The notes beneath the pieces were generated by a model that made no database searches, was not told the origin of the DNA, and saw only the letters and a list, made by a program, of their open reading frames with translations. A stretch of 64,000 nucleotides of DNA from Ligustrum vulgare (lineage: Eukaryota; Streptophyta; Magnoliopsida; Lamiales; Oleaceae): the NCBI GenBank assembly GCA_963555705.1, contig OY743190.1, positions 37,492,929 to 37,556,928 on the forward strand. The letters run 5' to 3'. The translations under genes were made by a program, and so were the position numbers. This document shows positions 57,080 to 64,000 of this stretch, piece by piece (the stretch's first letter is position 1; each line of letters opens with the position of its first letter).

Positions 57080-57902
57080 TCAAGGAATTTTGCCAAGAAT
57101 CGAACAGTTGTTTGCAGTAGAAAGAGCAAGAGTGTTTGAAGAAGATGTATTTTTGTTGGAAATTTGAATGTAGTCTTCAATTGAAGGAACTGGCAAGACA
57201 GATTTCTTGCCTTTGTTCTTGTTTTTTGAAGAAGTTGTTGCAGAGGAAGTCATATCCTCAAGAACTTTGTTGTACCAATCTATGTTGACACTTTTCTTTG
57301 ATTCTCTCTTTTTGGGTGGCCTCTCTTTCACTCGGAATTTCTCTCTTTTTAGTAAGAAACTCTCTTGTGAGGACGTCTGCAAAAACGTTATTTTTACCTT
57401 GTATATATAGAATTTTGAAATCAAAACACGATAAAATGACTTTTCATCTTGCAAAAATATGTTTTGAAACAAGATTTTTAACGTCTTTTTGTAAAACGTC
57501 CTTGGATACTTTACAATCAGTTTTTTAAATAAATGATTCATTAATTAAATCATCTTGAAATTTTGAAATACAAAGAACAATTGAAAGAATTTCTTTTTTG
57601 ACCGTAGAATAATTATTTTGAAGACCAGTCCAAACATCGAAATAGTAACGGACCAGCTATTCTTGATTTGAACCTTTTGGAATCTGCTTTAAGACTCCAC
57701 TAAACCCTATGTCTGACGCATCTGTCTCTACGATATCATTGGCATCTAGATCAATAATGGATAGGCATGGGATAGTTTTGACAGCACTTTTGGCCTTTTG
57801 AACTACTAAGGTGCACTCTGGACCCCATGATTTTGGATTTTTCTGTAGTCTTTTGAAAAGAGGAGTACATAGTATTCTGATATTTTGAATAAAGTTGGAC
57901 AC
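57080..57902 (-). pseudogene. Pararetroviral RNase H region
   Basis: LFKRLQKNPKSWGPECTLVV is the RT-RNase H connection; IVETDASDIGFSGVLKQ contains the first RNase H Asp. Downstream (57541-57080) is a basic Ser/Lys-rich tail (RPPKKRESKKSVNIDWYNKV, then IEDYIQISNK). Frame breaks lie between 57657 and 57541. Confidence 0.82.
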
Positions 57903-58062
57903 GTAATTGACGCACCCTAAAAATCTCTGTAGACAAGTTTTATCAAGAATTTGATCAAGAAATTTATTAGTAAAATCTAAACTTCTTTGAATTGGTGTAA
58001 TAGTTCCTTGAGAAATCGCATGTTCAAGAAAACGAATACTTGTTTGACAAAGAATGATTTTC

Positions 58063-58721
58063 TTAGCAGAAACTTAAACCATTAATTTTGACAATATTAA
58101 AAAAGGTATTTAGATGTTTGAAATGTTGTTCTAAACTTTCAGAATAGAGAAGAACATCATCAATGTAAACAATGACAAAATTTTGATAATGATTGAAAAT
58201 ATCATTCATAATTTTTTGAAATTCAGATGGGGCATTTTTTATACCAAAAAGCATAACATTCCATTCGTATTGACCAAAATGAATGTTGAATGCAGTTTTA
58301 TATTATCTTCTTCTTTGATTTGAATCTGCCAAAAGCCAGATTTCACGTCAAATTTGGAAAAGATAACTGCTTTGAGAAGTCGATTGAGAAGATCTTTCTT
58401 TTGAGGGAGTGGATATCTAATCCATTGAAGAGCAGAATTGAGAGGCTTGTAATTAATTACAAGTCTAGAAGCACCACGTTCAATTTCTGCTTGATTAAGC
58501 ACATAAAACACAAAGCAACTCCATGGGGATTTACTAGGACGAATGAGTCTCTTTTCTAGTAAATCTTTGAATTCTTTGGTACAATAGTCAAGAAGTTCCT
58601 TATTCATTTGAATAAGTCTTGACTTGGTTGGAATCACTAGTTCGTGAAAATCAGAATTGTAAGGAAAAGAAACATTATGTTTCTTCCTTTTCCAAAATGC
58701 ATTTGGAATAGTAGAACACAC
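58063..58721 (-). pseudogene. Pararetroviral reverse transcriptase
   Basis: RT in two overlapping frames: SRLIQMNKELLDYC, RPSKSPWSCFVFYV, RLVINYKPLN and KFDVKSGFWQIQIKEED, then after a frameshift near 58250 FGIKNAPSEFQKIMNDIF and the catalytic YIDDVLLYS (about 58162-58136). The wording around RPSKSPWSC and APSEFQ is characteristic of Caulimoviridae rather than Ty3 or copia. RT would copy the pregenomic RNA; the frameshift disables it. Confidence 0.9.
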
Positions 58722-58796
58722 TTCTGTTTCAATTTTTTGAAGAAATTGAGAAATTTCTTGTTTATTTGAAGAATTTTGTAATTGATCATTAATCCT

Positions 58797-59345
58797 TTAA
58801 AATTTAACTTCTTCTTTGAGAAAACGAAAATGTTGTTTTTTGAAATTAATATTTTTTATAATTTGAGAAATGGATGCCTGTTTAAGAGCATTAACATCTT
58901 TGAAAGAAAGAGGATTAGTAAATTTGAAAAATAAATATTGCCCAAAAATATTTTTTTTAAACCCCTTTTCAGTTAATTGATAAGGATAAATTTGAACAAT
59001 GAAAGGAGTGACAAGAATTACTTCTTGGTATAAATCTTTTACTAAATAAAAGATATTTTTGAAACAAATATTTGAATTGCAGACATGAGCTTTTGAAAGT
59101 TTATAATGAACGTTCAATTTTGTACCGCTTGCTCCATAAAGTCTTTCAGTAGTTTTTCAAAGTATTTTGAAGGAATTAAACCTTCACGAATACAATTTTT
59201 ATTAGCACCAGGATCAATAAGAACTCTTGTTGTTAACTAAAAACTTTTGTCAACAACAATATTCATTTGACCGTACCATTTTTGAAGTTGAACACAGTTA
59301 ATAACATTGATCTTTTCTTCGTCCGTAAGAGGAAATTCAGAGTCA
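58797..59345 (-). pseudogene. Pararetroviral aspartic protease region
   Basis: NVINCVQLQKWYGQMNIVVD near 59311-59252 leads to the active-site motif LIDPGANKNCIREG (about 59222-59181). The following 59117-58797 frame (HYKLSKAHVCNSN, FIVQIYPYQLTEKGF) is the rest of the domain. The Asp-Pro-Gly-Ala variant is close to that of other caulimovirids. A stop lies just before the active site. Confidence 0.75.
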
Positions 59346-60188
59346 TTAAATCGTTTAGGATGATCGTATTTTTCAATGTAGTTTTGCTCTTTTTGAGAGC
59401 TAGACTCAGACTCATCGGAGGAGGATGAAGAATCAATTTGAATATTGGAAGAGTTACTTTTTAAAAGTACAACTTCAAGTTTGATGACTTTAACTTGATG
59501 TTCAAGACAAGAAATTTAAGATTTCATTTCTCTAAGTTCTGATTTTAAATAAGAACTAGAGGATTTTGAAGATGATTCATGACAAAACCTATTTAATGTC
59601 TTTCATATTAAATGGTGTAGGAGCAAGGTTTGAATTTGAAGGAAGGAGATGAGAGAACTTTTTCTTTAACTGAGGATTATCAATTTTCTCAATTATTTCT
59701 TGAATAAGTTCTTATTCTTTATTTAAAACATTTATGGTTTTGCAACCACAAACTTCTTTACTGTGGCTAGAATGAGAAGAGGAGAAAAAATTAGATTCGT
59801 TATCAAAATTTTCTTGATACTGATAAACTTGCTCTAATCCGGAGTCGGAATTTTCTTCTGAACTGGAATAAAGTAAATTGAGGAGTTCAAGCTTAATATC
59901 TTCATCAATTAGAAGATTATTAATATTTTGTTTTAAAGGACATTTGTTTGAATAATGACCTATTTGATGACATTTGTAACAAGTGACTTTGGAAGAATTT
60001 TGAAATCTCTTTGGTTTTGATTGAAATTTTCTTCGAAAAGTCTTTTGAGTAGTTTTTTGAAATTGAGGAGGAGAGTTTGAAGCAATTTTTTTTTCTTTTG
60101 AAAATTTCTTTTTCTAAGGAAAGAATTGAAATTTTTTTCCTTTTATTTTTGAAGATGGAGGAACAATTTTTTCAAAACCATATTATTC
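59346..60188 (-). pseudogene. Coat protein C-terminus with CCHC zinc knuckle
   Basis: CYKCHQIGHYSNKC at about 59981-59940 is a C-X2-C-X4-H-X4-C knuckle that ends the capsid domain. It follows a Lys/Phe-rich basic stretch near 60150-60000. The rest is a low-complexity Ser/Asp/Glu linker toward the protease. Multiple stops. Confidence 0.75.
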
Positions 60189-60977
60189 TCAAAATGATCC
60201 AAGCTCATTTCTAGTCCCATATCTTTCAGATTTGAGCTTAGCTTTAAGCTTGATATCGTTGCAAAGAGCAAGTCCTTCCTTAGTGATATAACTAATGATT
60301 TCTCCATAGGTTATATCAGAATAAGGAATAATATCTGAATTTTGAGATTTGATTGAATTGCGAACCTTTTCTGCAAAGAGTTTTGGAAGTCTAGAAATAA
60401 ATCTTTCTTTCCAAAAGTCATTATTGCAGTCTTCATGGAGCATAAATATAGAAAGTAAGATATCCTTATACCATCTAAAGTCATGTAATTTTGAACAAAT
60501 AATATTCATCAAAATTTCTGATGATCTATCTTGAAGGAGGGTTGGAGTTCCAATAAAATGTTTGATAACTAAGTAAACACGAGTATGAAAACAATCACTG
60601 ACGACATTTTCATTAATAACTTTGCTTGCTTGGAGTACTTCTTGTCTTTCATTTTCTAAAAGATAGTTTCCCCACCAATAACAATGTTGGTACAAGCCAC
60701 TTCATCAAGATTTCTACATTTGTAAGCAGAAAAACAAATTGACATTTTTTTCAATAGTTTGAATAATTTGAAATTTAGTCATTCCATCAATATTCCATTT
60801 GACAACTTCATCTCCAGAATAGGTATCGATACCTGGTTCATGAGCACACTGCTCATATGGGTGTTGTATAATTGGTATAATGCTGTTTTTGTGGGAGTTT
60901 GTACTTTGATGCTCTTTAAGTGATAGACACATTCTATTGTTGTTTTCTACAGAATTAAATATATGATTTATTTTCAA
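60189..60977 (-). pseudogene. Pararetroviral coat protein core
   Basis: Two frames: 60977-60714 with SGDEVVKWNIDGMTKFQIIQ, and 60695-60189 with LHDFRWYKDILL, FWKERFISRLPKLFAEKVR and ITYGEIISYITKEGLALC, conserved blocks of caulimovirid coat proteins. The capsid would package the DNA genome. A frameshift near 60705 separates them; the N-terminus is cut off by the copia insertion. Confidence 0.85.
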
Positions 60978-61748
60978 ATCTTTGAATTTGATCTTTTCGT
61001 TTGCGGTTTAGCATCAAGGTTGGAAAGATTTAACATGATCTCACTTAAGGATAAAGTTGGACCAGTTGGAAATAGGCATGTTTATAATCTCATTGTATGT
61101 AATTTCCATGCTACACATCCATACTTGATCTATGTCATTGAATGTGTTAGTATGGTGACCATTTATGTGTTTAGTTACCAATATTAGTGTAATGAAAGCC
61201 GCTTTGATCCCATGTTGACATTGGAGATGGACCAGATTGTAACTAAGTGGATGTTTCAAAGCAAGATAGCATTTTGGTGCGCACATAAGGTATACATTAT
61301 AATTGTTTTGGATTACTCATGTAGCCCAAGTGGGAGATTGTTGGAATTAATCTTTTATGTGGGCTACAGAGTTAATTACAATAATGTTGGGCTATCTAAA
61401 TTAATAGAGCCAATTAAGTGATCTGAATATTTGGGCCCTAAAAAAATCTATTGGTATGGGTTTTGCAATGTGTAGAGACCCGATAGCCTAATTAGGGTTG
61501 ATGGAAACCTAATTAGCTATCATAAAAGGACATCTTATGTGGTTATGGTCCCCCAAGTCAAATTATAATTTTTCGCGTCCTTCTTGTGTCCATTGCGAGA
61601 GGAAAACATGTTGAACAAATAAGGAATTTGGCTGTGGAAGATCAAACTCCCGTTCAATCAGATTCAACGGATCTAGGTATGTATACCTTTTATTATTCTT
61701 GGTAATTTGACATGATTGATCTTAGTCTATATAGATTTAATTCTCACA
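60978..61748 (+). mobile_element. Ty1/copia 3' end and LTR inserted in the pararetrovirus
   Basis: Noncoding copia tail with the PPT AAGTGGGAGAT (61328-61338) followed by an LTR starting TGTTGGAATTAATC at 61339 and ending about TTCTCACA at 61748 (410 bases). Viral movement and coat protein sequences lie on the two sides. The 5' part of the copia element is missing and the left edge is approximate. Confidence 0.7.
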
Positions 61749-61891
61749 CCTTCCTGGTTGAAAAGGAAATTTAGTTTTATAAAGATCTAGTAGAAGAAGA
61801 TCTAGAGAATTTTGAGAATTTTGATGAAGACGACTCTCCAAAAATCATCTTAACACTTCCATCTGGAAATGATAAAATTTGATTATGAGTA
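61749..61891 (-). pseudogene. Viral linker downstream of the movement protein
   Basis: Bases 61815-61880 are the reverse complement of 63226-63290 (sharing ATGATTTTTGGAGAG and CATTTCCAGATGGAAGTG), so the inverted viral copy begins with this same segment. Confidence 0.7.
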
Positions 61892-62524
61892 TTATTGACA
61901 GGAGCGGGTTTCTGGTTTGTTTGGCTTAAGAATATCCCATTCAAGGCTTCTACTTTGAAGATTCCAAGGAATTCTTTTTGGAATCATAGTATTAGAATGA
62001 AGAGTATTAACTTCCATAAGAAGTGATTCATCTCTTGGGGATGAATGAAGAGCTCGTATATTAAGAGTAGTATTGAGAAGGTTGTAATAAACTCGGTATA
62101 TTACAGCAAAGGATTTTGATTCTTCCAAACTAAGATTCTTAGTTTGAATATGAAGTTTTAAAGTTTTAAGAAGATGTTGATCAAAGAGACTAACAGTAAA
62201 ATTAGGATAACAATTTGAGAAAATAGGATCACTTTCTAGATTTGATTCTAGAATAGTGAGCAAAGAGTGTTCAAAATTTGAATGCCTTTGATCATGAAGT
62301 GTGAGCAAAATTGGAATATGTAAACCAAGTCTGAACAATGGTTTAAGAGCAATTTGAACAAGACAAATATTTAAGAATTGAAATTTCTTAAGATGTTCCT
62401 GTATAGAATTTTTTGAAAATAAAGCAATATCTGTATTTTTGACCCTTAATAGCAAGAGTTTGCTCAAAGGTTTTAATAACATAATTTTGAGTGAAATCAA
62501 ACTGTCATATTTTATATATAGCAC
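61892..62524 (-). pseudogene. Pararetroviral movement protein (30K type)
   Basis: 210 open codons: ICLVQIALKPLFRLGLHIPI, LLTLHDQRHSNFEHSLL and CYPNFTVSLFDQHLLKTLKL are the core of caulimovirid movement proteins, which open plasmodesmata for virus spread. The N-terminus is degenerate (stops upstream of 62524). It is first in the polyprotein order, directly downstream of the leader. Confidence 0.85.
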
Positions 62525-63225
62525 TTTTGTCTACCTTAGAAATAGTCCAGTTATTTAAAAGTCGTTCAATTTGAGTAATTTGAAATTCATTTGAATTGAA
62601 ATTATTTTGAAGAGTTTCACTTTCATTCTTTTGAGAAATTTCTTCTTCATTTTGAAAATTGCTTGAGAAGTTATTAATCTTTATTTCTTGAACTACCCGA
62701 TCCTCTAAACTAACCGGAAAAAGAAGACATACTGTATCACAATAAACTTAGAACCTAATACCACTGTGGAAATTATGCAACAAGACAGACTAAATCCAAG
62801 CAACCCAACCAACGTTCTCTTAGCTCTCGAGCTTTACGGGAATAAGCTAACCACCCTGACCTGCAACACAAGTTTAACAGTGATATATATACCAAGGGTA
62901 TTTTGACAAAGAATGGCTATGATACCAAATGACCCAGGTAATAGATAAAGAAATAAATAGAAATAAAACTTGTAAAAGTAACACAAAATGTTTAAAGAAA
63001 CTTTTGAAATTTTATTAATTCTGAAAAGAATACAAGATATATTGAAAGAGTAGAGAAATTTAACACTTGTTAAACGTTGAGTTACAATGAAACTGAAACT
63101 CTAAATTTATAACAAGTAAAGGTATATTGATGAGAATCTTGAAAATTTGATTAAAGCCTGAAAGTCATTGATTGGACAGTTGCTTGTTGACTACTTTTTC
63201 AAAAGTAGGAATCTCCTAATCAAAT
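62525..63225 (-). other. Pararetroviral leader and promoter region
   Basis: Between the inverted copy and the movement protein. It includes the tRNA-Met-like PBS (62914-62927) and, upstream of it on the minus strand, AT-rich sequence with TTATAAATTT near 63115 as a possible TATA element. 62525-62750 holds degenerate N-terminal viral coding sequence. No intact gene. Confidence 0.55.
62914..62927 (-). other. Pararetroviral tRNA-Met primer site
   Basis: TGGTATCATAGCCA on the minus strand, matching the caulimovirid tRNA-Met primer site at all but one base, and about 390 bases before the movement protein. It marks the conventional genome origin. Confidence 0.75.
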
Positions 63226-64000
63226 TTTATCATTTCCAGATGGAAGTGTTAAGATGATTTTTGGAGAGTGTTAAGATGATTTTTGGAGAGTCATCTTCAT
63301 CAAATTTTTCAAACTGGTTTCAAAATTGGTTTAATTATTTCGGACTTGAAGAGAATATTTTACCCAGTCTCCCTCTTCAAGTATTCAATCATTTCAAAAA
63401 TGAGGCAAAATCACTCCTTAAGCCTCAAGAAAATGTTTTGTTTTAATTTGCCCTCAATTTTAAAGTCTCGTGGATCCTCTGTTGGGATTTTTTTATTGTT
63501 CAAGAAACAAATAATTCTTTTAGTCCTAAAAAGATTGTTAGAAGATTCAAAGTAAAATGGTGGTCCAAATTCCATGAAACAAACTGTTGTCCCAAGGCAG
63601 TTAATTCTTGGATTCAATTAAAAAACAATGAAGGATTCCCCTCAAAGAAATTTCAAGATGCACATTCCGCTTTTCTAGTAAAAAAAAGTAGGTTAATAGC
63701 ACTCCTTGCAAAATGTACAAGCCCTGAAGAAATGACAATTTTAGTAGATAAAATAAAATTGCTGCTCTTGCTGAAAACGCTTCAAAATTTTCAGTTCAAG
63801 ATTCATCTCAGACCAGCTCAGAAGCGGACTTTGACTTCTACCAAAATGAAGATGATTGCTATAGAATTGATCTTTATGAATCTCTACATGAAGAATTTCA
63901 AATGACCAAATGATTATATGAACAAAGTTTTCTTGATGAATTCAGAGATTATCAAGTTCACTGCTCAAAAAATTTACTCTTCAATATGTGTCAGCTCAAA
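63226..64000 (+). pseudogene. Endogenous pararetrovirus copy 2, inverted and rearranged
   Basis: Plus-strand viral coding remnant. It begins with a segment matching 61815-61880 (PDGSVKMIFGESSSS), holds a 22-base tandem duplication (about 63248-63291), then jumps to the C-terminal region (SNWFQNWFNYFGL, VKWWSKFHETNCCPKAVNSW) matching 55677-56575 in reverse. The internal coat-to-RNase H part is absent, so this is a deleted copy. It has several stops and runs off the window end. Confidence 0.75.

Larger units (their letters stand above)
55677..63225 (-). mobile_element. Endogenous pararetrovirus copy 1 (Caulimoviridae-like)
   Basis: Reading leftwards on the minus strand: leader with tRNA-Met-like PBS, movement protein, coat protein, zinc knuckle, aspartic protease, RT, RNase H and a C-terminal region, the gene order of single-polyprotein caulimovirids (petuvirus/florendovirus style). 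Many stops and frame changes disable it. A copia 3' end (about 60978-61748) and a SINE-like element (56094-56271) interrupt it. There are no LTRs, as expected for a pararetrovirus. Confidence 0.85.

Overview
This window is repeat-dense nuclear DNA of a flowering plant, most likely a eudicot. It consists almost entirely of nested LTR retrotransposons, solo LTRs, a degenerate endogenous pararetrovirus (Caulimoviridae-like) and AT-rich spacers. I see no confident ordinary host gene, rRNA, tRNA gene or CRISPR array. The plant assignment rests on the element lineages (Tat, Athila, Ty1/copia), the plant tRNA-iMet and tRNA-Asp type primer sites, plant-type introns and plant-specific gene families. 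Layout, left to right: (A) 1-3464, an internally deleted Ty3/gypsy element with decayed gag-protease and no RT. (C) 3465-4000, a minus-strand retroelement scrap. (D) 4801-14250, a structurally complete Tat-lineage Ty3/gypsy element with a 5-bp target duplication (GATTG), broken gag-pol, two RNase H domains, a 3' tandem-repeat region and a separate three-exon gene on the opposite strand with its own TATA box. (B) A minus-strand Tat-type element, now in pieces at 15612-15992, 30833-33061 and 48212-49590, split by everything nested in it. (F) 15993-25292, a minus-strand Athila-like element lacking pol, with a nested solo LTR (18808-20315, duplication AGGTT). (G) 25293-30832, the 3' end of an oppositely oriented Athila-like element whose LTR holds a 3.06-kb solo LTR (27490-30548, duplication AACAT). 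(H) 33062-48211, described below. (K) 50945-53596, a copia remnant split by an Athila-type solo LTR. (E) 55677-64000, the pararetrovirus on the minus strand, interrupted by a SINE-like insert and a copia 3' end, followed by an inverted second viral copy. The standout is element H, a non-autonomous LTR retrotransposon in a tandem LTR-internal-LTR-internal-LTR arrangement (three 1835-bp LTRs, two 4.82-kb internal regions). It carries PBS and PPT but no gag or pol. Each internal region instead carries two intact antisense genes. One encodes a full-length, intronless LOG-family protein (cytokinin riboside 5'-monophosphate phosphoribohydrolase, 217 aa). The other encodes a 199-aa protein with an arginine-rich stretch and a Cys4 cluster, resembling in layout the small nucleic-acid-binding and silencing-suppressor proteins of plant flexiviruses. 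Both copies of both proteins are identical and the outer LTRs differ at about one site, so the element is very young. It sits inside the gag of element B with a 7-bp direct repeat, and the gag reading frame is continuous across the reconstructed empty site. How the parts work together: in D, the antisense transcript is driven from inside the element, so its introns survive retrotransposition of the sense RNA. In H, both cargo genes have TTTAAATAG boxes on the antisense strand and share a downstream region of three hairpin repeats and a possible polyadenylation signal. That suggests autonomous expression of cargo while the LTRs rely on gag-pol from another Ty3/gypsy element. Function of the cargo is inference; sequence family, structure and intactness are read directly.
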